Shown here in pieces: positions 23,146 through 31,356 of a stretch of DNA of 37,268 nucleotides (its first letter is position 1; each line of letters begins with the position of its first letter). The translations under genes and the position numbers were made by a program. The DNA is taken from assembly GCA_020847435.1 (NCBI GenBank), contig JADLBX010000026.1, forward strand, positions 1 through 37,268, given 5' to 3'. Origin of the DNA: Anaerolineales bacterium (GTDB taxonomy: Bacteria > Chloroflexota > Anaerolineae > Anaerolineales > Villigracilaceae). Under the pieces are notes generated by a model that had not been told where the DNA came from, searched no databases, and worked only from the letters and a program-made list of their open reading frames with translations.

Positions 23146-24054
23146 ATGACCGACCTGTTCTCAAAGTGGAAAGCCGGTCTCGAACGCACCAGCAAAGCCG
23201 CGTTCGGGCGCATTGCAAACCTGCTCGGCACAACCGAGATCACCTCCGAAACATGGGATGAGTTGGAAACGCTCCTCCTTCAGGCAGACCTGGGGATCGA
23301 AACCACAACTGAAATTTTGGATTCGCTTCGCCGCTTCGTCCGGGACGGGGGCTTGACTCGCTCCGACGAGTTTTCATCCGCCCTTCAAACTGAACTCCGC
23401 TCTCGACTCGCTAGTCCGCCGCCTATCACCTGGACGCATAAACCCTCCGTTATCATGGTCGTCGGCGTCAACGGCTCCGGCAAGACGACCACGATTGCCA
23501 AACTGGCGCTACGCTTTCAAGCGGAAGGGAAATCCCTGCTCTTCGGCGCGGCAGATACCTTCCGCGCGGCGGCGGTGGACCAACTTCAAGTGTGGGGCGA
23601 ACGCCTCGGCGTGGATGTGATCTCCGGCGCCCCCGAGTCGGACCCGGGCGCGGTCGCATTCAGCGCGGTGCAAGCGGGCGCGGCGCGCGGCGCGGAGATT
23701 GTCATTGTGGATACTGCCGGGCGTTTGCATACGCGCTTCAACTTGATGGAAGAATTGAAAAAAGTGCAGCGCGTGATTGGCAAGGCTTTGCCCGGCGCGC
23801 CGCATGCCGTGTGGCTGGTCCTCGACGCGACGACCGGGCAGAACGCGCTGCAACAGGCAAAAGCGTTCAAAGAAGCGGTCGGCGTCACCGGCGTAATTCT
23901 GTCGAAGTTGGATTCGTCGGCGCGCGGCGGTTTTGCCCTTGCCGTTCAACGCGAACTAAAACTGCCGATCCTGTTTGCCGGTCTCGGCGAAAAACCCGGA
24001 GACCTCACACCCTTCGACCCCGATGGATTCATCGAAGGCATTTTAGGAAAATAA
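23146..24054 (+). CDS. ftsY: Signal recognition particle receptor FtsY
   Basis: Docks SRP-ribosome complexes at the membrane for co-translational insertion. The 302-residue protein has the NG core only: N domain to about 95, P-loop GVNGSGKT (107-114), DTFRAAA, DTAGRLHTRFNLM, KLDSSARGG and the closing GLGEKPGDLTPFDPDGF. The acidic A domain of E. coli FtsY is absent, as in many Gram-positive and Chloroflexota forms. It opens a plus-strand run with prfB, an acyl carrier protein, an SGNH protein and an acyl-AMP ligase. Start choice rests on the extended -10 eight bases upstream. Confidence 0.96.
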   Translation: MTDLFSKWKAGLERTSKAAFGRIANLLGTTEITSETWDELETLLLQADLGIETTTEILDSLRRFVRDGGLTRSDEFSSALQTELRSRLASPPPITWTHKPSVIMVVGVNGSGKTTTIAKLALRFQAEGKSLLFGAADTFRAAAVDQLQVWGERLGVDVISGAPESDPGAVAFSAVQAGAARGAEIVIVDTAGRLHTRFNLMEELKKVQRVIGKALPGAPHAVWLVLDATTGQNALQQAKAFKEAVGVTGVILSKLDSSARGGFALAVQRELKLPILFAGLGEKPGDLTPFDPDGFIEGILGK

Positions 24055-24055
24055 C

Positions 24056-24082
24056 GTAAAACGAGATACTATCTCGTTTTAC
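24056..24082. promoter_or_regulatory. Perfect hairpin between ftsY and prfB
   Basis: GTAAAACGAGAT and its reverse complement flank ACT (12-bp stem). It starts two bases after the ftsY stop and ends just before the AAAGGAG site of prfB. It could weaken or tune readthrough or translation of prfB. Without a T run beyond the stem it is a poor terminator. Confidence 0.45.
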
Positions 24083-24094
24083 AAAGGAGTTTCA

Positions 24095-25178
24095 ATGCAA
24101 GACCTTGTCAACCGTCTCAAACCAGCGCAGGACTTAACCCAGCAGTTACTGGTGCGTCTTTGACTTTGCGGGAAAAGAAGCGCAACTCTCCCAATTCGAT
24201 AAAGAGATCGAAGCGCCGGACTTGTGGGGCAATCCTTCACGCGCCCAGCAATTGATGAAACAATACAACACCCTGAAAACCGAGGTGGAATCGTGGCGCG
24301 CGTTCTCGCGCCGCCTGCACGACGCGTTTGAACTGGCGCAACTTGACGATGAAAGCCTGCGCGCCGACCTGGAAACCGAGGTTGCCTCCATCGAAGCCGA
24401 ACTGGAAAAGCGTTCGTTTACCGCGATGCTTTCCGGGAAATACGATCACGACTCAGCCATCCTTGCGATCCACGCCGGCGCAGGCGGCACCGACTCGCAG
24501 GATTGGGCGGCGATGCTTCAACGCATGTATCTCCGCTGGGCGGAGGATCGCGGCTACCAAGCCGAAATTCTCGATACAACCCCCGGCGAAGAAGCGGGGA
24601 TTAAAAGTTCGACGATCGCGGTTGAGGGTGAATACGCCTTTGGCTATCTCCGTTCCGAAAAAGGAGTTCACCGGCTGGTGAGGCTTTCGCCGTTCGACGC
24701 CGCGCACCGGCGGCACACCTCGTTCGCGCTCGTGGAAATCCTGCCGCAAGTCGCCATGGATGAGGCGGATATTCAAATTGATCCGAGCGAAATCAAGATG
24801 GACGTGTTCCGTTCCTCCGGCGCTGGCGGACAAAACGTGCAAAAGAACGCGACCGCTGTCCGCTTGACGCACATCCCAACGGGCATCGTCGTCACCTGTC
24901 AGAACGAACGCTCGCAGACGCAGAACCGCGAGTTTGCCATGAAAATCCTGCGCGCCCGCCTGGTTGAGTTGAGGCAGGCTGAACGGGAGGAAGAACGGGC
25001 TGTCCTGCGCGGCGAATATACCAAAGCGGAGTGGGGGAGTCAGATCCGCTCGTATGTCCTGCATCCATACCAGATGGTGAAGGACCATCGTACCGACCAC
25101 GAGACCGGCAACGCGCAATCTGTCCTGGACGGCGACCTCGATGAATTCATGGAAGCATACTTGCGCTCGACGAAATAG
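24095..25178 (+). CDS. prfB: Peptide chain release factor 2, with programmed +1 frameshift
   Basis: Releases nascent chains at UGA and UAA. Frame 1 runs from the ATG at 24095 for 22 codons to a TGA at 24161. The slippery CTT TGA C then shifts +1, and reading resumes at GAC 24162 to the stop at 25178, giving about 360 residues. This is the classic RF2 autoregulation site; the upstream Shine-Dalgarno-like element is weak here (CTGGTG). The protein shows the anticodon-like SPF in RLSPFDAAHRRHTS and the catalytic GGQ in SSGAGGQNVQKNATAVRLTH. An AAAGGAG site precedes the ATG. The frameshift is a normal feature and not damage. Confidence 0.96.
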
Positions 25179-25186
25179 GAGAAACC

Positions 25187-25429
25187 ATGTCTGACCTTAC
25201 GCATCAACTTGAAAAATATTTGGCTGAAAAAGTTTTGAAACAACCTTCGCGCGCGATCGGCGCGGACGAGCCGTTGATCTCCAGCGGCTTGATCGACTCG
25301 TTCAGTCTGATGGATGTCGCCTTGTTCGTCGAAGACGCCTTCGGCGTCCGCATCGAAGACACCGAGCTGAACGCAGATACCTTTGACACATTGAATCAAC
25401 TTGCCGCGCTGATCGAATCTCGTAAATGA
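25187..25429 (+). CDS. Acyl carrier protein
   Basis: An 80-residue carrier. Ser38 in the LIDSFSL motif is the expected 4'-phosphopantetheine attachment site, followed by the helix II/III region VEDAFGVRIEDTELNADTFDTLNQL. It starts eight bases after prfB with AGGAG, and its stop overlaps the next start (ATGA). The DSF motif and its neighbours, an SGNH-type protein and a fatty acyl-AMP ligase, suggest a dedicated carrier loaded by that ligase, not the fatty-acid-synthesis AcpP. Confidence 0.92.
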   Translation: MSDLTHQLEKYLAEKVLKQPSRAIGADEPLISSGLIDSFSLMDVALFVEDAFGVRIEDTELNADTFDTLNQLAALIESRK

Positions 25430-26562
25430 AGAGTGAAATACGACTGGTGCGCCTGCTCTCAAAGTCGGCGATCCTGTTTGTCATTGCCAACATCCTGTTT
25501 GCGTGGCTGGATCCGCCGGTAGGGAAACTCACTCTCTACAACTGGGTTTTTCCCGGCAGGCTGAGGTTCCCCTATGAACAGGAACCCAAAGACTATTTTG
25601 TCGGCTTCAACGCCCCGGTCTATGAAGATTTCGACGCCATGTTTGGCGCGCATAATATTTCAAAGCAGAAACAGGCTGATGAGTTTCGTGTTGTGTTCCT
25701 CGGCGATTCGTCCATGTGGGGCATCGGGGTGCAAGCCGATGAAATGTTGTCGGAACAAATCAACAGGCATAATCTGGAAACCTGCGATCACCGTGAGATA
25801 CGCGCCTATAACCTTGGCTACCCGATGCCTTTCTTGATGCGCGACCTGCTGATCCTGGATAAGGCAATGGAATACGAACCGGACATGATCGTGTGGCTGG
25901 TCTCTCTGTTGACGTTGGAACCCAAGAATGCGGAGACGTATTTCATTCTGCCTCATGCCGAACGGTATCTGCGGCTCCTTGAAACCTACGATCTCGAACC
26001 TCTTCCGCTGATCGAGCCTATGCCCAAAGCGACTTTTTTTGATCGAACGATCATCGGTCAACGAGGGCGGTTGCGAAAAATTGTGTTGACCCAGGCGCTG
26101 GGAGCGCTGTGGGCGGCAACTGGGGTTGATAACCATGAAGGTTTGGGGGAAGTTGTCGCGGGCGCGCCCGATCCCAATGTCGCATCGGACACGGACTATG
26201 AAAAAATGCAGCCGAACGACGATTCGTCCGCTTACTTTAATACATTGCGGACCGACCTTGTTTCTGCCGCGTATAAAATAGCGGGCAACGCGCCGGTCAT
26301 CTTGGTCAATCAACCCATATTTATTGCAAACGGCTTGAACAGCGACGTCCGTTATAACGATACCTATCCTCGGTGGATTTATGACGAATACCGCGTGTTC
26401 CTGCCGGGTTGGGTGGACGCGCGCGGCGGACCCTATCTTGATTTTTGGAACGCCCTGCCTCCCGCCGACTTTGCGGACCGCAACTTTCATAGAAACGCGC
26501 AAGGCGAAAAAGACTTCGCGGCTATTCTTGCGCCGGCGCTTCAGCAGTTAACTTGCCCATAG
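25426..26562 (+). CDS. Membrane-anchored SGNH/GDSL-type protein
   Basis: A 378-residue protein with one N-terminal membrane helix (residues 12-28), so the rest is probably outside the cytoplasm. A GDSL-type motif VVFLGDSSMWGIGV (nucleophile at Ser95 or Ser96) opens an SGNH fold. A late Asp and His fall in PADFADRNFHRNAQG near residue 355, matching the block V Asp-x-x-His region. Asn-rich and Gly-rich blocks between are weak. It overlaps the carrier gene by four bases and lies eight bases before the acyl-AMP ligase gene. By analogy with DltD-like and AlgJ-like proteins it may move or remove acyl groups on a surface polymer. No MBOAT partner gene is present here. Confidence 0.72.
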   Translation: MKSEIRLVRLLSKSAILFVIANILFAWLDPPVGKLTLYNWVFPGRLRFPYEQEPKDYFVGFNAPVYEDFDAMFGAHNISKQKQADEFRVVFLGDSSMWGIGVQADEMLSEQINRHNLETCDHREIRAYNLGYPMPFLMRDLLILDKAMEYEPDMIVWLVSLLTLEPKNAETYFILPHAERYLRLLETYDLEPLPLIEPMPKATFFDRTIIGQRGRLRKIVLTQALGALWAATGVDNHEGLGEVVAGAPDPNVASDTDYEKMQPNDDSSAYFNTLRTDLVSAAYKIAGNAPVILVNQPIFIANGLNSDVRYNDTYPRWIYDEYRVFLPGWVDARGGPYLDFWNALPPADFADRNFHRNAQGEKDFAAILAPALQQLTCP

Positions 26563-26570
26563 GAGTTTGC

Positions 26571-28283
26571 ATGGAATTCCAGCGCACTTTCTCTCGACAA
26601 CTACAATCGCTTCACGCGCGGACCCCGGACCGGGTCGCGCTCACCCTGCAATTCTCCAACGGGGATGATTTACCAATTACGAATTACCAATTACTCCTTG
26701 GCGCCAGTTCCTATGCGCGCGCTTTCGCGTCCGCTGGGATAAAATCTGGCGAAGTCGTCGTTCTGATTCTCCAGCATGGAGAGGACTTGGTTTACGCGTT
26801 CTGGGGCGCGATCTTGCGCGGGGCGATTCCCTCCATCATGCCGTTTCTCACGGAGAAATTATCGCCCGAACGCTATCGCGCGGATCTGTCCGCGCTGATT
26901 TCAGTGACACAGCCCGCCGCAATTGTTACTTATCCAGAATTTGAATCGGAAGCCCGCTCCGCGCTGAAGGAAGGGGATTCGGTTCGGAAGGTGGTCGTTT
27001 CCAACGCAATTGAAAAGGATGGCGCGTTGGACTTTGATTCGCTCGCGGGTTTTCAACGCAAGCCCGAAGACATCGTCATCCTTCAACATTCCTCTGGAAC
27101 AACGGGACTCCAAAAAGGGGTCGCGCTCTCGCATCGGGCGGTCTTCAATCAATTGGACGCGTATGGCAAGGCGTTGAACTTGACTGCGAACGATGTGATT
27201 GTGTCGTGGCTTCCGCTTTATCACGATATGGGATTGATCGCAGGTTTCGTTATGCCTATCCTCTCTGGCGTACATCTCGTTCTACAATCGCCCTTTGACT
27301 GGGTGCGCGCGCCGTACAAATTGATGCACGCGGTGACGAAATATCGCGGCACACTTTCCTGGTTGCCGAATTTTGCCTACAATTTCTGCGCGCAAAAAAT
27401 CCGCGACCGACATCTCGAAGGGGTGGATTTGTCCACGTGGCGCGCGGTGATCAATTGCTCGGAACCTGTCCGCTCGGAGAGTCATCTGGCGTTCTATGAG
27501 AAGTTCAAGGCGCATGGCTTGAAGCGCGCAGCGTTGCAAACGTCGTACGCGATGGCGGAAAACGTTTTCGCAGTGACACAAAGCCCGCTAGGAGGCGAGC
27601 CAACCGCCCTTGCGGTAGATCGAGAAGCGTTTATGTCGGAGCGTGTAGCCAAACTGGTAGACGAAGCCAATTTGGGCGGTAATTCAAACTCGGCGATGAA
27701 AATGATGTCGTCGGGTCGCCCGTTGGAAAACGTTCAGGTGAAAGTGTTGGACGAGAATCGAAATGAACTGCCCGAACGAGCGATTGGCGAACTTGCGCTC
27801 AAAAGCGATTGCATGTTGACTGGCTACTATCATCGCGACGAAGCAACTCAGCAAGCCTTTCACGACGGCTGGTATTTGACGGGCGATTACGGTTTTATCT
27901 CGGACGGCGAAGTGTACGTCTCGGGTCGCAAAAAGGATATGATCATCGTCGGCGGGCGGAACGTGTACCCGCAGGATTTGGAATCGCTGACGTACGAAGT
28001 GCCTGGCGTTCACGCGGGGAGGTCGGTGGCGTTCGGCATGTACAATGAAGAGGAAGGCACCGAGGAGGTCGTTGTCATTGCCGAAGTGGATTCGGACGAC
28101 CCAGCCGAGCAACAAAAAATAGCGGATGCCATCCGCCAGCACGTGACGAAAAACTCCGCCATCGCCCTGCGCTACGTCAAAGCTGTGGACTCGAAGTGGA
28201 TTCTGAAAACATCCAGCGGCAAAACAGCGCGTTCGGCAAACAAAGAAAAATTTTTACAGGAACTTGAACAGAGTACGCTTTAA
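26571..28283 (+). CDS. Fatty acyl-AMP ligase family enzyme
   Basis: A 570-residue adenylating enzyme that would activate a fatty acid as acyl-AMP and pass it to a carrier. Motifs: HSSGTTGLQKG (A3), WLPLYHDMGLI (typical of the FAAL branch), TSYAMAENVFA, LTGDYGFISDGEVYVSGRKKDMI (A7-A8 hinge) and a C-terminal Lys in ILKTSSGKTAR. The WLPLYHDMG motif and the neighbouring carrier favour FAAL over CoA ligase. The start is ATG 26571 after AGGAG; the open frame six codons longer lacks a site. A heptad word array at 26668-26695 is read in frame as PITNYQLLL near residues 35-43. Confidence 0.9.
   Translation: MEFQRTFSRQLQSLHARTPDRVALTLQFSNGDDLPITNYQLLLGASSYARAFASAGIKSGEVVVLILQHGEDLVYAFWGAILRGAIPSIMPFLTEKLSPERYRADLSALISVTQPAAIVTYPEFESEARSALKEGDSVRKVVVSNAIEKDGALDFDSLAGFQRKPEDIVILQHSSGTTGLQKGVALSHRAVFNQLDAYGKALNLTANDVIVSWLPLYHDMGLIAGFVMPILSGVHLVLQSPFDWVRAPYKLMHAVTKYRGTLSWLPNFAYNFCAQKIRDRHLEGVDLSTWRAVINCSEPVRSESHLAFYEKFKAHGLKRAALQTSYAMAENVFAVTQSPLGGEPTALAVDREAFMSERVAKLVDEANLGGNSNSAMKMMSSGRPLENVQVKVLDENRNELPERAIGELALKSDCMLTGYYHRDEATQQAFHDGWYLTGDYGFISDGEVYVSGRKKDMIIVGGRNVYPQDLESLTYEVPGVHAGRSVAFGMYNEEEGTEEVVVIAEVDSDDPAEQQKIADAIRQHVTKNSAIALRYVKAVDSKWILKTSSGKTARSANKEKFLQELEQSTL
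26668..26695. repeat. Seven-base-period word array inside the acyl-AMP ligase gene
   Basis: ATTTACC, AATTACG, AATTACC and AATTACT are in exact seven-base register within the coding sequence. The words match the arrays at 34578-34640 and 36200-36220. The encoded stretch lies in an N-terminal loop region. Confidence 0.7.
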
Positions 28284-28343
28284 CCGCTAAGCCCGCAAAG
28301 CGCGCAAAGTAAATTGCTCTGCGATCTTGGCGTTCTTCGTGGT
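28283..28343. repeat. Nine-base-period inverted word array
   Basis: Left arm ACCGCTAAG, CCCGCAAAG and CGCGCAAAG (28283-28309). Right arm CTCTGCGAT, CTTGGCGTT and CTTCGTGGT (28317-28343), inverted forms of the same word. The first unit begins on the last base of the ligase stop codon. Confidence 0.75.
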
Positions 28344-28353
28344 GGGTTAAAAA

Positions 28354-28383
28354 AAACAGCGAGTCGTTTGCGACTCGCTGTTT
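28354..28383. terminator. Bidirectional rho-independent terminator
   Basis: A 13-bp stem (28354-28366 with 28371-28383) with a four-base loop lies between the convergent ligase and S1-domain genes. There is an A run before it and a T-rich stretch after it, so it can end transcription in both directions. Confidence 0.9.
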
Positions 28384-28388
28384 GTGTT

Positions 28389-29150
28389 TTATCCGCCAGT
28401 GGGGAGGCGTTTTTCCAGCGTGCGGTTGAGGATGTCTTCCCGTTCCGCCGAAACGCCTGATTTCGAGTGGCGTACTTTAAATGCCTTACTGCCGTTCGAT
28501 TTGTTCATGGCTTCCTGCCATGCGATCTGCATCGGGGTCAACTCGGGTTCTCTCGGTTCTTCCTGTTCAATCGCCTCGACCGCTTCTTTCTTGTGAGGGC
28601 GTTTGCCTTTCTTTTCTTCACGCGCGGGCTTGAGTTCTTCGATCTCGGGTTGCAGGGCTTTCATGCTCAACTTGATCTGCTTTTTCTTGCGGTCCACATT
28701 CAGGATCTTCGCTTCGACTTCCTCGCCCTCTTTGACAACTTCGCTCGGTGATTTCACATATCCTTGCGTCAACTCGCTCACGTGAATCATCGCGGGACGT
28801 TCAGCGCCGATCTCGACGAACGCGCCATACGATTCGAGTTTGATCACTTTACCCTTCACGACCATCTCGGGCTCAAGTTCTTTCCAATCATATTTGAGCG
28901 GCTCGATCATCGTCAACTCGATGCGGTCTTTTTTCACGCGGCGCACCCACACGTCCACCGTCTGTCCTTCCTTCACAACGTCTTCCACTTTATTCACCGA
29001 ATCTTGGCTGAGTTGTGAAATATGCAAAACGCCTGGGATATTTTGCCCAACATCCACGAGCGCGCCTGCGAGTGTGGTCTTTAAAATTTTTCCGCTGAGT
29101 TTTGTTTTGGGTTCGAGCGCCGTTGCAGGCGCGAGGTCTGGTGTTGTCAT
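28389..29150 (-). CDS. S1 RNA-binding domain protein (ribosomal protein S1-like)
   Basis: A 253-residue protein with two S1 domains, at about 15-82 (LSGKILKTTLAGALVDVGQNIPGVLHISQLS) and 92-165 (VKGKVIKLESYGAFVEIGAERPAMIHVSEL). A charged Lys/Glu-rich tail follows. It is shorter than Gram-negative S1 (six domains) and resembles the compact S1-like proteins of Gram-positive and Chloroflexota lineages. It may bind mRNA at the ribosome or act as a general RNA chaperone. It has a clear promoter at 29186-29214 and an AGGAG site. Confidence 0.88.
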   Translation of the reverse strand: MTTPDLAPATALEPKTKLSGKILKTTLAGALVDVGQNIPGVLHISQLSQDSVNKVEDVVKEGQTVDVWVRRVKKDRIELTMIEPLKYDWKELEPEMVVKGKVIKLESYGAFVEIGAERPAMIHVSELTQGYVKSPSEVVKEGEEVEAKILNVDRKKKQIKLSMKALQPEIEELKPAREEKKGKRPHKKEAVEAIEQEEPREPELTPMQIAWQEAMNKSNGSKAFKVRHSKSGVSAEREDILNRTLEKRLPTGG

Positions 29151-29185
29151 TTTTTGCTCCTGTTCTTTAATGATGCCGAAAAGCG

Positions 29186-29214
29186 ATTATATCTGTCTGA
29201 CAAGTTTGCGTCAA
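29186..29214 (-). promoter_or_regulatory. Sigma-70-type promoter for the S1-domain gene
   Basis: On the minus strand TTGACG (29209-29214) and TATAAT (29186-29191) are 17 bases apart. The start of transcription falls near 29179, about 28 bases before the ATG. Confidence 0.85.
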
Positions 29215-29275
29215 TGTGAAATTTAGTACATTTTCAGAATCTTGACGACGAGTCCGCGCGGGCGGCGAAAAATGT

Positions 29276-29351
29276 TGATGGACTGAATCAACTTCACCCT
29301 GCGGATGAAGCGCACGCGTCCCGCGCAGGGGATGGCTGATTCAGTCCATCA
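29276..29351. repeat. Nested inverted repeat upstream of the Lrp-type gene
   Basis: TGATGGACTGAATCA at 29276-29290 and its exact reverse complement at 29337-29351 enclose a second stem, CCCTGCG/CGCAGGG. The 76-base unit could be a small MITE-like element or a structured regulatory site. It ends 35 bases before the -35 of the Lrp-type gene promoter. Confidence 0.65.
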
Positions 29352-29385
29352 TCCGAATCCAAGCGGACGCATTTGTATCTCGTCC

Positions 29386-29414
29386 TTGACGCTTGCTTGC
29401 CCATCAGGTATAAA
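29386..29414 (+). promoter_or_regulatory. Sigma-70-type promoter for the Lrp-type gene
   Basis: TTGACG at 29386-29391 and TATAAA at 29409-29414 with 17 bases between. A second -10-like GATAAT at 29443-29448 lies eight bases before the ATG and could give a leaderless transcript. Confidence 0.7.
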
Positions 29415-29456
29415 TCGGCGCATCCACGAACTTTTCGGAAACGATAATCTCCCATC

Positions 29457-29951
29457 ATGTATGAATTCGACAAAATAGACGTGAAGATCGTCAATTTACT
29501 CCTTGAAGATGGGCGTATGTCCGCTTCGGAGTTGGCGCGGCGCATTGGCGATATTTCCGAGCGCGCCATCCGCTATCGCATCGAGCGGATGATCGACGCG
29601 GATGTGATCCGCATCAGCGCGGTGATTCGACCTGAGGCATTTGGCTTGACCATCAAAGCGGACGTGTGGCTCGAAGTGGAGTCGGATTTGATTTTGGAAG
29701 TGGCGAAGAAGATGGCGGAGTTCGAGAATGTGACGTACGTGGCGTGCGCCATCGGGCAGAACGACATCAGCATTCAGGTGGTGGCGAAGGATACGGCAGA
29801 AATTTATCATTTCGTGACCGAGGTGGTGCGAAAAGTGCGCGGCGTGCGAAAGACGACGACTTCGATCGTGCCGTTGGTGTTGAAGGACGTCTATCAATGG
29901 CGCGTGCCTGAACGCATCTCGCAAGAGTTGGACGAGAAACAAACAGCCTAA
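29457..29951 (+). CDS. Lrp/AsnC family transcriptional regulator
   Basis: A 164-residue DNA-binding protein. The N-terminal winged helix has DKIDVKIVNLLLEDGRMSASELARRIGDISERAIRYRIERM, the usual Lrp/AsnC reader, and a C-terminal RAM ligand-binding domain from about residue 65 ends in TTTSIVPLVLKDVYQW. Members sense amino acids and control neighbouring transport and catabolic genes. It stands just before two aminotransferase genes, so local control of the amine or amino-acid cluster is likely. No Shine-Dalgarno site is visible before the ATG. Confidence 0.92.
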   Translation: MYEFDKIDVKIVNLLLEDGRMSASELARRIGDISERAIRYRIERMIDADVIRISAVIRPEAFGLTIKADVWLEVESDLILEVAKKMAEFENVTYVACAIGQNDISIQVVAKDTAEIYHFVTEVVRKVRGVRKTTTSIVPLVLKDVYQWRVPERISQELDEKQTA

Positions 29952-29956
29952 ATTTT

Positions 29957-30030
29957 AACCACAGATAAACGTGGACAAAAAGGACGCTGAATCTTTTTCA
30001 AATCAAAATTCATCTGTGTTTATCTGTGGT
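29957..30030. repeat. Ten-base-period inverted word array
   Basis: Left arm starts ACCACAGATA, AACGTGGACA, AAAAGGACGC (29957-29986). Right arm TCATCTGTGT and TTATCTGTGG (30009-30028) mirrors it. The outermost 14 bases pair well (AACCACAGATAAAC). It lies between the Lrp-type gene and the first aminotransferase. Confidence 0.7.
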
Positions 30031-30057
30031 GAATTAAATTCTATTGGAGGAATTTTT

Positions 30058-31356
30058 ATGTTTGGCGCTAAAACGCAATCGTTACAGAAACGCGCGATGG
30101 AGGTGATTCCGCTTGGGGTAAATTCCAATTTTCGATTTTGGGGCGAGGGGATCACGCCGTATGTCGAGAAAGCCAAAGGGGCTCATTTGTGGGACGTGGA
30201 CGGCAAGAAATATATTGATTATCGCATGGCGTTTGGTCCCATCATTTTAGGACATTCGTACGATGAAGTAGATCAAAAAGTGATCGAAGAAATTCAACGT
30301 GGATTGCTTTTCGCCATGACAGGCGAATTGGAAGTTGCCGTCGCTGAGATGATCGTCGAGATGGCGCCCGCTGTCGAGATGGTGCGATTAGCCTGTTCAG
30401 GCACCGAAGCGACGATGCACGCCATCCGTGTGGCGCGGGCGTACACAGGGCGGGATATTATTTTGAAGTTCGAAGGCAATTATCATGGAATGCACGACCA
30501 TGCGCTATGGTCCACCTACGCGCCAGCCGATGCGTATGGCAATTTCCGCAGTCCTATCCCTGTACCAGGGTCGTCGGGCATACCAAAATCCATGCGAGAG
30601 TTCATCATCACGCTCCCGTTCAACGACTTTGAAGGCTTTGAGCGTGTGATGCGTTCGTACGGCGAGCAGATTGCGGCGGTCATCACCGAACCGTGTCAGG
30701 GAAATTGTGCGGCGATCAATCCACAAGAGGGATTCCTGCAACTCATCCGCAAGAAGACCGAAGAATATGGCAGTGTTTTTATTCTCGATGAAGTGAAAAC
30801 GGGATTCCGAATCGCAAACGGCGGCGCGCAGGAACATTACGGGATCAAACCCGATCTTGCGACATATGCCAAGGCGTTGGGTAATGGTTATCCTATAGCC
30901 GCGTTCGGCGGGAAGAAAGAGATCATGTCCATTATTGGGCATGGAGTTGCGGTTGGCGGAACGTACACAAACAACAAACCTGGCGTCGCTGGCGCGTATG
31001 CCACGTTGAGCCTGTTGAAATCGAAACCGATTCTCAAAACGATCGCTCAGCGCGGACAAAGATTGATGGACGGCTTGAAGGATATTTTTGAAGAAAACGA
31101 TATTCCCGTTGTAATGACGGGCTATCCTGCCATGTTCTCGTTCTCGTTGGGCGTTGACAAAGTGATGAACCAGCGTGAATGGTCAAAGAGCAACCACGAC
31201 CTATATCTCAGTCTTGTCGAAAAAGCCATCGAGCGCGGCGTCATGCCCGATCACGATGCGCGTGAACCGTGGTTTATGTGTTATTCCCATACCGACACGG
31301 ATGTTGACGAGACGTTGAATGTGTATGCGGAGATTGTGAAAGAGGTAAAAAAGTAG
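30058..31356 (+). CDS. Class III aminotransferase, glutamate-1-semialdehyde aminomutase-like
   Basis: A 432-residue PLP enzyme starting at ATG 30058 after TTGGAGGA; an earlier in-frame ATG lies in the repeat array and is rejected. The PLP Lys is K272 in ATYAKALGNGYP, with the partner Asp in ILDEVKTGF (D244). The SGTEATMHAIRVARAYTGR block gives the phosphate and cofactor region. Overall it resembles HemL and related HemL-like aminotransferases, but no haem genes are nearby. The setting (Lrp regulator, second aminotransferase, semialdehyde dehydrogenase) suggests an amino-group transfer in amine or amino-acid breakdown. The stop codon lies inside the octamer array at 31353-31431. Confidence 0.88.
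   Translation: MFGAKTQSLQKRAMEVIPLGVNSNFRFWGEGITPYVEKAKGAHLWDVDGKKYIDYRMAFGPIILGHSYDEVDQKVIEEIQRGLLFAMTGELEVAVAEMIVEMAPAVEMVRLACSGTEATMHAIRVARAYTGRDIILKFEGNYHGMHDHALWSTYAPADAYGNFRSPIPVPGSSGIPKSMREFIITLPFNDFEGFERVMRSYGEQIAAVITEPCQGNCAAINPQEGFLQLIRKKTEEYGSVFILDEVKTGFRIANGGAQEHYGIKPDLATYAKALGNGYPIAAFGGKKEIMSIIGHGVAVGGTYTNNKPGVAGAYATLSLLKSKPILKTIAQRGQRLMDGLKDIFEENDIPVVMTGYPAMFSFSLGVDKVMNQREWSKSNHDLYLSLVEKAIERGVMPDHDAREPWFMCYSHTDTDVDETLNVYAEIVKEVKK

Larger units (their letters stand above)
29151..29456. other. Intergenic stretch of 306 bases between divergent genes
   Basis: It contains the S1-gene promoter (29186-29214), the nested inverted repeat at 29276-29351, and the Lrp-gene promoter (29386-29414). 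I see nothing else in it. Confidence 0.7.

Noticed and set aside
24095-24163. prfB as a broken gene with an early stop
   Set aside because: The early TGA is in the conserved RF2 programmed frameshift context, and the rest of the protein is intact in the +1 frame.
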